NCBI GenBank assembly: GCA_963794955.1 | Contig: CAWCGF010000015.1 | Coordinates: 372,001-436,000 of the forward strand | Reading direction: 5' to 3' | Source: JAFDVL01 sp963794955 | GTDB lineage: Bacteria > Acidobacteriota > Blastocatellia > RBC074 | Length of the DNA: 64,000 nucleotides | Shown: positions 1 through 8,096 of the stretch, piece by piece | Position numbering within the stretch: the stretch's first letter is position 1 | Layout: every line of letters starts with the position of its first letter | Position numbers and translations under genes: made by a program | Notes under the pieces: model-generated | The model's input: the letters and a program-made list of their open reading frames with translations, nothing else | The model's database searches: none | What the model was told of the DNA's origin: nothing

Positions 1-1003
1 TAACAAGAATGACGCCTTTTTTACCAAAGCCATTGGAATGCAGATCACCATTAGTACCCAAATTATGGCCTCCGACTTGACCGGTAAAAGATTTGGGTGG
101 CAGATTAGCATCGTAAGCGCCAAGATCAGAGCGATAACTATCTATGAGCGCGTTGTCGTCTACGCGCAGAGCACCCCGAGCCAGCACGCCACTCGGGAAA
201 GTGCGGCCAGCAGAAGAACCACTAATGGTTTGTGAGTACGGCACAGCACCAGCGCGCAGTTCTGCAACAATCGTTTTTTCTGCGCCGTCCGGCGTGCGCC
301 CCGTCGCCGTCAATTGCCAGACAATTGCGCTCTGCGATTTGTCATCAGGCGGATTGAGGGCCACCAACATCGCCTTGACACTCCAAGTCCCTTCGGTTTC
401 CGTCTGTGCATTCCCCAGGTCACGGGCAAAATTACTGACGACCGTGCTGATCGTGCGCGAACCTGTTGCACCATAGACCACTGGGTAGCTGGCCGGATAT
501 GTATTTTCAGTGGCCACGGCGGAAAGCACAACATTCCGCACACGCCCGCTGGCATCGGTAATTTTCACCGATGTGGGAAGGGCGTCAAAAGGCGTTACTA
601 AAGTAGTTGGGGCACTGTAGGCATAAGCGGTCGCACTGCCCTGAGGATCAACATAAGTCAGATATTGGGTCGCGGCATCGCCCGTGGCAACTTTCCGCAT
701 TGGCAGCACAAAGCGATCCGTTTGGGCCGGATCAGTGGTAAAGTTTTTGGCGAACCAGAGCGCCGATTTCTGGAGTCCCTTCTCCGCCAGATAATAAGCC
801 CGTGTGGAAGACGTATGATATTTGCCCAAAGGCGCCTGGCTGCGGGTTGTCAGCAAAGCGGCCAGCAGAAGGGTGGAAAAAAGCATGGTCATCAAGAGCG
901 CGATGCCCATCGCCGCCCCTTGCTCGTGGTGTGGGCCAGAGCGATATGAGGAAGGACAGTCCCTACTATTTTTCGCTTGTGCTTTTGTCTCAGTTGTTTT
1001 CAT
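1..1003 (-). CDS. PilX-like minor pilin / pilus assembly protein (3' end outside window)
   Basis: The frame opens at an ATG at 1003 and stays open for 334 codons to the left edge, so the C-terminus is missing. About 30 residues in comes a Glu-Gln-Gly-Ala-Ala motif followed by a hydrophobic helix (MGIALLMTMLFSTLLLAALL), the usual layout of PilX N-terminal-domain proteins, in which a short basic leader is followed by an inner-membrane helix. A conserved-looking stretch (STRAYYLAEKGLQKSALWFA) follows, typical of pilin-like proteins whose N-terminal helix packs into the pilus core. It is the last of four same-strand pilin-like genes, 52 bases after its neighbour, and probably belongs to one operon with them. 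Family membership is read from N-terminal architecture and context; the rest of the protein shows no motif I recognise. Confidence 0.72.
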   Translation of the reverse strand, partial: MKTTETKAQAKNSRDCPSSYRSGPHHEQGAAMGIALLMTMLFSTLLLAALLTTRSQAPLGKYHTSSTRAYYLAEKGLQKSALWFAKNFTTDPAQTDRFVLPMRKVATGDAATQYLTYVDPQGSATAYAYSAPTTLVTPFDALPTSVKITDASGRVRNVVLSAVATENTYPASYPVVYGATGSRTISTVVSNFARDLGNAQTETEGTWSVKAMLVALNPPDDKSQSAIVWQLTATGRTPDGAEKTIVAELRAGAVPYSQTISGSSAGRTFPSGVLARGALRVDDNALIDSYRSDLGAYDANLPPKSFTGQVGGHNLGTNGDLHSNGFGKKGVILV

Positions 1004-1055
1004 TGGATCACACGGCTTTTTGGGAAGTTTCAGCACTTGTGCCTACGAGAAAATT

Positions 1056-1925
1056 TCATCCCCGTGGGCGCACCTGCGTCGTTAGTTTGACCGTATCATA
1101 GGCCTTTGAGTGAAGTGACCGATTACGGTTTCGGGCGGTGAGCGTCACGTTGACGAGTGAGATGCTAGCCAAGCTGGCGGCGGTGGTCGTGTTGGTCACT
1201 TCATTCCCCGCAGAGTCATAGTATTTGAAGCTCAGCCCCCGTGTCCCGTCCGCTGCCAGAATGTTATTAGCGAGGTCCCCGGCTTCCGTCGCCGTTGCAT
1301 CAACCTCCGGTGCTACACTGCGCGCCAGCGTTCCTTCGGAGGAAATGCTGTAAGTAATACACTGCACGACCGCAACCGCTGTCCCCGGGCCAAAACTGTT
1401 AATCGTGGTAGCCGCCGTTGATGGAATGGCCCACAGGTTGGTGACTCCGGTGCCGATAATAGTCGTCACCGTTAATTTATTGGTGCTCGCCTCAACGGCG
1501 GTGATCGTCGTGTAAGCCGCTGCGGTGGTATTGGCGTCTACTAATAGTACGCGCTGACCAACGGCAAAATTCGCGATAGGAGAAACCGTCAAATCGCCTG
1601 TGGCCACATTTACTGCAGTTGCCACCCCGGTAACTTTCGGAAACGTACCACGGATGGTCAGGCGAGTAGCCGAGGCAGAGGCAAAAGTCTGCTGTGTCGG
1701 GAAGCCTACCCCTGCGTTTCTGATCTCGCGCGACATCAGTTCAAAAGCGGCGCGCGCGTTCTGCATCGCTTCCGAAGTCTCGGCCTCGCTGCGCCCAAAC
1801 ATCTGGTTTTGCGTGGTGAGGGCAAAAATGCTGCCGATGACAATGCTCATCACCGCGATTGAAACCAGCATCTCGATCAGTGAATAACCGCGTTGTGATG
1901 GCTGGCGCTGCTGTGCTTTTCGCAT
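1056..1925 (-). CDS. PilW-like prepilin (N-terminal cleavage/methylation domain)
   Basis: The 289-residue protein has a classic type IV prepilin N-terminus: basic leader, then RGYSLIEMLVSIAVMSIVIG. Prepilin peptidase would cut after the Gly, and the Glu at +5 of the mature protein is present. Length, and the conserved stretch around SREIRNAGVGFPTQQ after the helix, fit PilW-type minor pilins, which with PilV, PilX and FimT/GspH prime pilus or pseudopilus assembly at the inner membrane. The C-terminal part is Thr/Ala-rich and ends in a typical beta-rich globular segment. It lies 17 bases downstream of the PilV-like gene, so co-transcription is likely. Whether the machine is a type IV pilus or a type II secretion system cannot be told, because no motor or secretin gene is in the window. 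Confidence 0.8.
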   Translation of the reverse strand: MRKAQQRQPSQRGYSLIEMLVSIAVMSIVIGSIFALTTQNQMFGRSEAETSEAMQNARAAFELMSREIRNAGVGFPTQQTFASASATRLTIRGTFPKVTGVATAVNVATGDLTVSPIANFAVGQRVLLVDANTTAAAYTTITAVEASTNKLTVTTIIGTGVTNLWAIPSTAATTINSFGPGTAVAVVQCITYSISSEGTLARSVAPEVDATATEAGDLANNILAADGTRGLSFKYYDSAGNEVTNTTTAASLASISLVNVTLTARNRNRSLHSKAYDTVKLTTQVRPRG

Positions 1926-1942
1926 AACGATTCTCTGCTCTG

Positions 1943-2428
1943 TTACTCAGGCTTAATAATATAGGTTTCCAGGATGACGGACTGCGCTGGCCCAAAGCCC
2001 CTGACCTGCGGTGTGACGCTGATGCGCACGAGCTTATAAGTCGGAGGGGTCGCGGGGTCCACCGTCACAGTTTGGGTGGCGACAAATGTCGGCGCAGGGC
2101 TGCTGCCGGTAATGGTTTCGCCCGTGGACGTGTAGTTTGTTGTCACTGGCGGATTCGAGGTCGCCGTCACTGTCAGGGTGTTGTAATCGCTTAGCGTCCG
2201 ACCATACTTATTTTGCACTTCTTCAATAACTCTTTGGGCAATCGCCAGCCCTTGAAAGTTATTCCTGCCGTTCCTATTCATCCCGAAGGAGACGAGCATG
2301 CCTTGCGCCAAGCTCAACATTACAATCAAGAGAAAAGCCATCGCCAGCATGGTTTCAATCAGCGAGTAACCCGCCTCGTTTGTCCGTTGCCGCGTGCTTG
2401 ATAAAAAGTAGAACTGAATCGCTTTCAT
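1943..2428 (-). CDS. PilV-like prepilin
   Basis: The 161-residue protein has a prepilin signature at about residues 19-40: AGYSLIETMLAMAFLLIVML, with a Gly at the cleavage site and Glu at +5. The leader is longish (about 20 residues), as in PilV/GspI-type minor pilins. The remainder is a small beta-rich domain with many Thr and Val. Spacing is 14 bases from the upstream FimT/GspH-like gene and 17 bases to the PilW-like gene, giving a tight minor-pilin operon. No strong Shine-Dalgarno precedes the ATG, so coupling to the upstream gene is possible. The assignment to PilV rather than another minor pilin rests on size and gene order. Confidence 0.75.
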   Translation of the reverse strand: MKAIQFYFLSSTRQRTNEAGYSLIETMLAMAFLLIVMLSLAQGMLVSFGMNRNGRNNFQGLAIAQRVIEEVQNKYGRTLSDYNTLTVTATSNPPVTTNYTSTGETITGSSPAPTFVATQTVTVDPATPPTYKLVRISVTPQVRGFGPAQSVILETYIIKPE

Positions 2429-2442
2429 GATGGTTGCCTGTC

Positions 2443-3039
2443 CTACGGGGTCAGGGTTGGAGTAACTTCAGTGAGACCGCTCCGATTAATGTCAATGCGC
2501 CGCCCCTGGCCGCGTTGATCGGTCAGGAGCAGGCGCAGAATCTGCGCCGATACTGTGCCATCTGCTTGCTGGAACGTAACGATCCCTTTATTTGAAAATA
2601 TGATGTCGGGTAGTGGAGTAAGCGAAGCAGTTAAGGTTGCGGTTGGCATTGGTAGCCGTTGTGTTGAGGTATCTCTGAGGCTGGCATCGCTGATGCCATA
2701 AGTACCGCCACCAAAAGTGAAAATCAGTTCTCGATCCAGGGCAATGGCCCGCATGCGCACCAACCGGAGGCTGTTGGCCAACTGTTGGGCCTCCGCATTG
2801 AGGGTGTAGCCAGACATGGACTTCATGGCGTGATATACCGTAAAGGTAGAAATCACCATAATTATCCCGACGACAATTAACACCTCAAGCAGGCTAAACC
2901 CTTTTTCAGTACTTGCGGATTCTGACCGCTTAGGTTGCCTTGTTGACTGCACCATTCCAGCATCGTTGTACTGCAAATCATCCAAACATTTTCTGTCACA
3001 CATAAATGACAATTTACGTTGCTTGGGTTGGCCTCTCAT
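2443..3039 (-). CDS. GspH/FimT-like pseudopilin
   Basis: A prepilin motif (EKGFSLLEVLIVVGIIMVIS) is followed by the NAEAQQLANSLRLVRMRAIA segment typical of the GspH/FimT family, whose members sit at the pilus or pseudopilus tip. The listed start gives an unusually long leader of 47 residues before the cleavage Gly. An inner ATG at 2955 (MVQSTRQPKRS...) would give a more ordinary leader of about 19 residues and may be the true start; neither has a convincing ribosome-binding site. This is the first gene of the four-gene minor-pilin cluster, so its promoter should lie upstream of 3039. Confidence 0.75.
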   Translation of the reverse strand: MRGQPKQRKLSFMCDRKCLDDLQYNDAGMVQSTRQPKRSESASTEKGFSLLEVLIVVGIIMVISTFTVYHAMKSMSGYTLNAEAQQLANSLRLVRMRAIALDRELIFTFGGGTYGISDASLRDTSTQRLPMPTATLTASLTPLPDIIFSNKGIVTFQQADGTVSAQILRLLLTDQRGQGRRIDINRSGLTEVTPTLTP

Positions 3040-3526
3040 ACCAACGACGATTATCCGCTAAACTACTGCAATGTCAGCACTTAAATGTAATAATTTTGTG
3101 TGCTACCCCTTAACATCCCCACCAAATACACAGTAACTAATTACTCCTTGGCAATTGGTATGCCTGATGGCACATAAATCCAAACTGGGAAGAGAGGATA
3201 GAAGGATAGCGTAACTATTTTGGTTCGTGTGTCCGCTCATTTCAACCGTTTCCTTGCCATATCTTCCAGGCATAAGCTATATAGCAATCCCTGACAATGA
3301 CTGGCACTATGACTGACCGAAGATGTTGTTGGTGTGATAACTGGAAGGTTCAAGGCAAATAATCCGCTAACAGAAAGTTGCCAACGGTCAGTTGCAGTAG
3401 AGTGAGTCGGCTCTGGCTGAAGGACAACCTGCACTGATTCATTACTCAAAAACGCAAGCGGCAGCGCGACTCTGGGCGACAACACAGCGGGGATGCAGCC
3501 ATAGCGCAAATTGCAACCATTGACCG
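3040..3526. other. intergenic stretch with no recognised gene
   Basis: About 490 bases separate the minor-pilin operon from the terminator of the PLP-enzyme gene. No frame here has protein-like composition or a ribosome-binding site; the longest open frame (minus, 3237-3584) runs across the terminator hairpin and into the next gene and is taken as chance. The promoter of the pilin operon should lie in roughly 3040-3200, which is AT-richer, but I cannot point to a secure -35/-10 pair. Confidence 0.5.
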
Positions 3527-3557
3527 AAAAGAGCCGTGCTATCCGCACGGCTCTTTT
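3527..3557 (-). terminator. Rho-independent terminator of the PLP-enzyme gene
   Basis: A perfect 13-bp inverted repeat (AAAAGAGCCGTGC at 3527-3539 and its complement at 3545-3557) has a 5-base loop, begins 4 bases beyond the stop codon of the minus-strand gene, and ends in four Ts. Because the stem itself starts with AAAA and ends with TTTT, it could act in both directions. Confidence 0.85.
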
Positions 3558-3561
3558 GTAT

Positions 3562-4803
3562 TTAGTCGCCGTGCCGCCCGACAATGCGCCACACGTCTAC
3601 GACTTTCTCGCCGCGTACGCAATACATTCGATCATACAAATTCACGTTCGGATCACAGTGCGGAATGATGAATTCCAAGCGGTCGCCCAGCTTCACTTCG
3701 CGGCTCGGATTCTCCAGCAAGATCGTGCCGTGCTCGTCGCTGCTGATCACTACCCGCGCGCCTGTCAGGTCTTTGAGGTTCGGACCAAATTTGCGATCCG
3801 TCGCAAACGATTTGATCCCCGCATCCGTCGTCGCGCGATCCGGGTGATTGCGGCTGATGACCGTCGCCATCACCGTCAGGGACGAAGCGAAATCATCGTA
3901 GAACTTGTCATTCGTTTGCCCGCCGATCATCTGATACTCGACATCCATAAACACGTAAGAGCCGCACTGCAATTCGGTTATCCCCGTGAACGCCGGATCA
4001 ATGTTGTACGTCCCGGTGCTGCCACCTGAAAGAATTTCGAGCGGCAAGCCGCGCTGCTTGAGTTGGGTGAACGTTTCAATCGCAGGCAGCATCGCGTTGG
4101 AGGAATGTTGGCGGCGCGCCTCAAAGCCCGCGATGTGTGCGCTGCTGCCTGAATAGCAATGAAAGCCGCGCAACTTGAGGCTTGGCATTTTCATCAGCTT
4201 TTCGGCCAAGGCAATTGTGGGCGCGCCGCTGGCCACGCCGGTACGCTTGCCGCCGGGATCAACATCAATCAGCACATTCAACTTGAGCTTGGCGGCGGCT
4301 GCCGCATCATTGAGTTCCTGCGCGTGCGTAAGATTGTCCAGCACCACCATCGTGTCCGGCGCTTTGGGCAACAGCTTCAGCAAGCGCACAATCTTCGGAC
4401 GCCCCACCAATTCTGATGTGATGAGCATGCCGCTGATACCGGCTGCCGCCATTGCCTCGGCTTCGCGGATCGTGGCCACACTCAAACCAATCGCTCCGGC
4501 TTTGCGTTGCCGCGCAGCAATCTCCGGGCATTTGTGCGATTTGCCGTGTGGGCGCAGGTTGAGCTTGGTGGCTTTGCAATGCGCCGCCATCTTATTGAGA
4601 TTCGACTCAAAGGCATCCATGTCCAGCAGCAGACACGGGGTCGTCAAGTCGCTTTTAGTGAGATGCTGCTCGGCCTTCACACGGCCTTCGCTTTCGGCGT
4701 GCGAATAGCCGCTGCGGCTTTTGGGGAAGAGCAAAGACGGCGCGACTGTCACTGCCGCAAGGCTCAAACTATCTTGTAATAACTTACGACGCGATGTTTT
4801 CAT
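3562..4803 (-). CDS. DSD1-family PLP-dependent enzyme (D-threonine aldolase / D-serine dehydratase-like), exported
   Basis: The 413-residue protein begins with a twin-arginine-like signal (KTSRRKLLQDSLSLAAVTV). The body is an alanine-racemase-type PLP barrel: TPCLLLDMDAFESNL at about residues 55-69, then RPHGKSHK, where Lys88 should bind PLP. The C-terminal beta domain ends with IIPHCDPNVNLYDRMYCV, corresponding to the metal-binding His/Asp(Cys) site of D-threonine aldolases and D-serine dehydratases. These enzymes split or deaminate D-beta-hydroxy amino acids. The exact substrate cannot be read from sequence. The ATG at 4803 is preferred over a start 18 bases upstream because GGAGG lies 4 bases before it. 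A D-aminoacylase-like gene lies 116 bases upstream on the same strand, so both may act on D-amino-acid derivatives outside the cytoplasm. Confidence 0.82.
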   Translation of the reverse strand: MKTSRRKLLQDSLSLAAVTVAPSLLFPKSRSGYSHAESEGRVKAEQHLTKSDLTTPCLLLDMDAFESNLNKMAAHCKATKLNLRPHGKSHKCPEIAARQRKAGAIGLSVATIREAEAMAAAGISGMLITSELVGRPKIVRLLKLLPKAPDTMVVLDNLTHAQELNDAAAAAKLKLNVLIDVDPGGKRTGVASGAPTIALAEKLMKMPSLKLRGFHCYSGSSAHIAGFEARRQHSSNAMLPAIETFTQLKQRGLPLEILSGGSTGTYNIDPAFTGITELQCGSYVFMDVEYQMIGGQTNDKFYDDFASSLTVMATVISRNHPDRATTDAGIKSFATDRKFGPNLKDLTGARVVISSDEHGTILLENPSREVKLGDRLEFIIPHCDPNVNLYDRMYCVRGEKVVDVWRIVGRHGD

Positions 4804-4919
4804 ATTCCTCCGATCTTGCATAAACCCGTTAGATTGCGAGGCTGCGAGACAGAGACTTCACGTGTCAGGCAAGCGTTCAATAAAGGACGGCGTAAACTAA
4901 CCGGTTTGCGTTAGGACAA

Positions 4920-6389
4920 CTACTTTGCCAATGGGCGGCGAATGGCGACGCCCGGTTTTACATTTTCAATCAGCTTCCCATCTTGCACAACGGCAACACC
5001 ATTGACCAGCACGTGCGTGATCCCGGCGGAATACTGCGCCGGATTCTCAAACGTCGCTTGATCCACGACACGAGATGGATCAAACATAACGATGTCGGCA
5101 TCGGCTCCAACCTTGAGCCGCCCTTTGTGGCGCATCATCGGCACGGACGCCGCCAGTCGCTCCGCCGGTAACAGGGACATTTTACGCAGCGCATCCATCA
5201 GCGGGATTGTCTTTTGCTCGCGCACGTAATATCCCAGCACGCGCGCAAACGTGCCCGCGCCGCGTGGATGGCCTTTGCCTTGATAAATCATCCCATCGCT
5301 CGCCACGATCACTTGCCCATTGCTCACCGCCAACTTGGAGATTTCTTCCGGGATCGAATGCCCGATCACCGAGCCACCTTGCTGGCGATATTTGGCAAAG
5401 GTTTCGGCGGTCAGGCGCTCGCCCGTTGCGACCCACTGCAAATCTTTGTACGTCATTCCTAATCGCTCCTGCCAGCCTTCGCCGTAGATCGCAGAGTCAA
5501 GATTCGTCTGTGTGGCCGTATACGGATACGCTTCGGTCGAAACGTCCAGCCCGCGCTGGCGCGTGCCTTCGACCATTTGCAAACACGTCGCGGTGTTGCG
5601 CAAACAAGTACTGGTCAAATGGACGACATGCAACGCTGCGCCTGTCGCAGCAGTATCGGCGAGGACTTCCTGCAAGGCTTCGAGCGCGCTGCCTGGTTCG
5701 ACGCCGCCCGCGTGCCGCAGATGTACGAAATTCACGACTTTGCGCTCGGCAGCTAACCGAAAGAGATCGAACACTTCACGCCGCGTGGTTGTGGGCACGT
5801 AGTTAATGCCGAAGCCAATGCCCAGCGCGCCTTCGTCCAGGCCGCGTTTAATGAGGTCGGTGACTTGCTGGATTTGCTCCGGCGTCGCGCGGCGCGTGAC
5901 CGCATTGTCGCGCGGCAGAAAATCGCCGGTATCGCCCAACACCTTCATCTTCACGGGAACGTGCCCGACGGTCGCGCCGAAGTTAACAAGCGATTTGCCG
6001 ACGCGTTCGCTGTACCATTGCGCTACGGGCGACGCACCGACCTCCAATTCCAGTGCCGTCGTCACGCCATCCATCGCTTTGTAGCGATAATTTTCATCGG
6101 TCTGCCCGTGCGAATGCAGATCAATAAAGCCTGCGGTCACAACCAGGCCTTGAGCCTCAATCGTGCGCTTGCCTTTAAGGGGCGAGGCTGAAATCGCCGC
6201 GATGTGGTGGCCGCGAATGCCGATAAAGCGCACGGCATCCAGCTTCGATTCCGGGTCCATCACGCGACCATTGGCGATGACAATATCGAAGTCGCCGCGC
6301 TGGGCAATGACCACTGATGAGGCGATGAAAAGCAAAAATGCTGCGACCACAATCGTGCTGAACTGATGATGTTTGCTGTAATTCGTCAT
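4920..6389 (-). CDS. N-acyl-D-amino-acid deacylase family amidohydrolase, exported
   Basis: The protein (489 residues from the ATG at 6389) has an N-terminal hydrophobic signal (STIVVAAFLLFIASSVVIAQ) and then the amidohydrolase start FDIVIANGRVMDPES. The metal-binding strand reads GFIDLHSHGQTDENY at about 90-104, matching the HxH-type motif of D-aminoacylases. Further His residues in GHVPVKMK, FVHLRHAGG and HVVHLTST, and the C-terminal ADIVMFDPSRV, complete the family pattern. Known members hydrolyse N-acyl-D-amino acids or related amides with zinc. A GTG 21 bases upstream could also start the frame but lies inside an inverted repeat. No clear Shine-Dalgarno is seen for either. It probably forms a functional pair with the downstream D-amino-acid enzyme. 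Confidence 0.82.
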   Translation of the reverse strand: MTNYSKHHQFSTIVVAAFLLFIASSVVIAQRGDFDIVIANGRVMDPESKLDAVRFIGIRGHHIAAISASPLKGKRTIEAQGLVVTAGFIDLHSHGQTDENYRYKAMDGVTTALELEVGASPVAQWYSERVGKSLVNFGATVGHVPVKMKVLGDTGDFLPRDNAVTRRATPEQIQQVTDLIKRGLDEGALGIGFGINYVPTTTRREVFDLFRLAAERKVVNFVHLRHAGGVEPGSALEALQEVLADTAATGAALHVVHLTSTCLRNTATCLQMVEGTRQRGLDVSTEAYPYTATQTNLDSAIYGEGWQERLGMTYKDLQWVATGERLTAETFAKYRQQGGSVIGHSIPEEISKLAVSNGQVIVASDGMIYQGKGHPRGAGTFARVLGYYVREQKTIPLMDALRKMSLLPAERLAASVPMMRHKGRLKVGADADIVMFDPSRVVDQATFENPAQYSAGITHVLVNGVAVVQDGKLIENVKPGVAIRRPLAK

Positions 6390-6403
6390 AATGGTTTGTT
6401 TAG

Positions 6404-6443
6404 CGGACACGTAGTCGCAAATAAATTTCCTACTACGTGTCCG
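6404..6443. repeat. inverted repeat, 12-bp perfect arms
   Basis: CGGACACGTAGT at 6404-6415 is repeated in perfect inverted form at 6432-6443 with a 16-base loop. It lies between the 81-residue unknown gene and the amidohydrolase gene, on the transcript of both. It may be a terminator or attenuator without a T-run, or one of the short palindromic elements common in this window. Confidence 0.6.
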
Positions 6444-6497
6444 TCAGCTTCCCTATTCGCTTTCGGCCTCGTACGGATAGCGACGGATTTCCTTCAC

Positions 6498-6743
6498 TCA
6501 TTCGCTCAGCGCCATTGTCAATGTCTCGCCCCAACCAAAGGGAATGAACGCCGCGCTTTTTTGATTGATCGCCTTATTAGCGCGCGCATAAAACTTCATA
6601 AACTGTTTGTTGCGCTCGGCGTATTCATACACCGTGATGACGAATTCCACATCTCCGCCGGGCTGATTTTTTTTGATGGAATAGTAGTGTAGCCGCGCCA
6701 ACTCTTCGCTTTGATGCGCAGTAATGAAACCGGTATCTGCCAT
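6498..6743 (-). CDS. hypothetical protein, 81 aa
   Basis: A small soluble protein with no signal peptide or membrane segment. AAGGAG lies about 10 bases before the ATG, and the composition is protein-like (charged helix EYAERNKQFMKFYARANKAI in the middle), so I take it as a real gene. I do not recognise the family. It lies on the same strand as, and upstream of, the amidohydrolase gene, separated by about 110 bases that hold an inverted repeat, so co-expression is uncertain. Confidence 0.55.
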   Translation of the reverse strand: MADTGFITAHQSEELARLHYYSIKKNQPGGDVEFVITVYEYAERNKQFMKFYARANKAINQKSAAFIPFGWGETLTMALSE

Positions 6744-6943
6744 TGAGAGCCATCTCCTTCTGTGGTGTTGTGTGCGAATTACGTCGGTTCCGGTGCAAGC
6801 GACTGCCTGAGAACGACGTAAGCTGACCGTTTGTGCTACGAGTTTATTGCCTTAGATTCTTTCTCGGCACGCGCAGTGTAGCATTGCCAGGCGCTGATTG
6901 TCAGGCGACTGGCTCTTGGTGAGGACGATAGTCTGTGTAAAAT

Positions 6944-7032
6944 AAGGTACAGCAAACTTTCCCGTTTGCTGTTGACTCATCAAGCAAATCGCTAGTGCAT
7001 AGCGCAGCAACCTGAAAAGGTTGCTGTACCTT
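6944..7032. repeat. paired-hairpin palindromic element
   Basis: Two short hairpins (ACAGCAAAC..GTTTGCTGT around 6949-6973 and CAGCAACC..GGTTGCTG around 7005-7026) form the ends of a larger inverted repeat whose outer arms are AAGGTACAGCAA and TTGCTGTACCTT. It fills most of the gap before the PIG-L gene and ends 15 bases before its start codon, close to the AAGGAG ribosome-binding site at 7037-7042. The layout is the same as at 20167, 27852 and 36063. The rest of the 6744-7047 gap shows nothing I can name. Confidence 0.7.
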
Positions 7033-7047
7033 TCCCAAGGAGACTCC

Positions 7048-8004
7048 ATGAACCGACGAAATTTTCTGGGCGAAACGCTGGCGGGCAGTGCCCTGCTGAG
7101 CGCCGCCCCGCGCGCCCAAACCCAAATGCGCGACAACGCCCAACAAGCCGAAATCGTCATCGAACGCGACCAACCCAACCAACCGCACAAAGGCAAAGTC
7201 CTCGCTGCCATTCAACCGCATTGCGATGACTTGCCGCTCTTCGCCGGCGGCACAATTCTCAAACTCATCCGCGAAGGCTACACCGGCATTCTGATTCGCA
7301 CGAGTAATGACGAAATGGCGGGGCGCGGCCAGACCGTCGGCGAAGTCACGCTCAACAATGAACGCGATAACTTTGCCGTCGCACGACAATTGGGCTTACA
7401 CAAGACGTTCGATCTGCATTATCGCAATCACGAATTCGACGCGGTCGCTGCGGCGGAGTTGCGGCATCGGCTGATCTTCATCTTTCGCGTAATGAAAGTG
7501 GATACGGTCTTTTGCTACGACCCGTGGGGGCATTACGAAGAAAACCCCGATCATTATGTGACGGCGCGCGCGGTCGAAGCGGCGTGTTGGATGGCAGGCG
7601 GCGCATGGGATTTGCCGGAACATTTCGAGGCGGGCTTGAAGCCACACGCCGTGCAGGAAAAATATTACTTTGCACGCGGCCCGCAACTCGTGAATCGGGT
7701 CGTAGACATCAGTTCCGTCTTCGATCAAAAAGTCGAAGTTAACGTCGCCAACGTCACGCAAGGCCCGGCAGGAGAAAACGGCGCTGCGCTGCGCCAACGC
7801 CTGGCTGCGCAAAAGCTGAAGCTCCCGCTTTTAGGCAATGATGACGCGACGGCGAATCGGCAATACATCAAACACATTGTGCTGCGTGAAGATGCGGAAT
7901 TGGGCCAACGCTATGGGCTGAGCTATGCGGAACCGTTTCATTACATCGGCCCGAAACCCTCCATGCTGGACGCCTATATCAAGCAAAATGCGGTGCCGCT
8001 ATAG
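7048..8004 (+). CDS. PIG-L family (LmbE-like) deacetylase, exported
   Basis: The 318-residue protein starts at the ATG at 7048, preceded by AAGGAG with 5-base spacing; a start 27 bases upstream lacks this. A twin-arginine-like leader (NRRNFLGETLAGSALLSAA) suggests export. The zinc motif reads QPHCDDLPLFAGG at about 56-68, a variant of the family PHPDDE with Cys for Pro and Leu for Glu. The second part of the site is visible as NPDHYVTARAVEAACW. Family members remove N-acetyl groups from GlcNAc-type sugars or related amides. The substrate is unknown here. The gene stands alone, convergent with the giant repeat-protein gene, with a strong inverted repeat between them. Confidence 0.85.
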   Translation: MNRRNFLGETLAGSALLSAAPRAQTQMRDNAQQAEIVIERDQPNQPHKGKVLAAIQPHCDDLPLFAGGTILKLIREGYTGILIRTSNDEMAGRGQTVGEVTLNNERDNFAVARQLGLHKTFDLHYRNHEFDAVAAAELRHRLIFIFRVMKVDTVFCYDPWGHYEENPDHYVTARAVEAACWMAGGAWDLPEHFEAGLKPHAVQEKYYFARGPQLVNRVVDISSVFDQKVEVNVANVTQGPAGENGAALRQRLAAQKLKLPLLGNDDATANRQYIKHIVLREDAELGQRYGLSYAEPFHYIGPKPSMLDAYIKQNAVPL

Positions 8005-8026
8005 CGCACGAAAAAGGAAATCAGCT

Positions 8027-8096
8027 ACCGCAAGAGGGGAGACAGAAAAATGCTGGCGGTGAACTGCCTTTATTTTTCTGTCTCCCCTCTTGCGGT
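8027..8096. terminator. bidirectional terminator, 24-bp perfect inverted repeat
   Basis: Arms at 8027-8050 and 8073-8096 are perfectly complementary over 24 bases with a 22-base loop. Each arm carries a run of five A or T at the loop end, and the element lies between two convergent genes (stops at 8004 plus and 8130 minus). The placement fits a shared terminator. A stem this long could also be a mobile palindrome or an RNA-processing site. Confidence 0.72.

Noticed and set aside
3150..3170. Sigma-54-like TGGCA..TGC spacing
   Set aside because: Spacing fits, but several consensus bases are missing and it points away from the pilin genes towards no gene.
3237..3584. 115-codon minus-strand frame upstream of the pilin operon
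   Set aside because: It overlaps the terminator and the 3' end of the PLP-enzyme gene, and has no motif or ribosome-binding site.
5207..5806. 199-codon open frame on the plus strand
   Set aside because: Shadow of the amidohydrolase gene, whose motifs and signal peptide are clear; the antisense product is Arg/Ala/Pro-rich without motifs.
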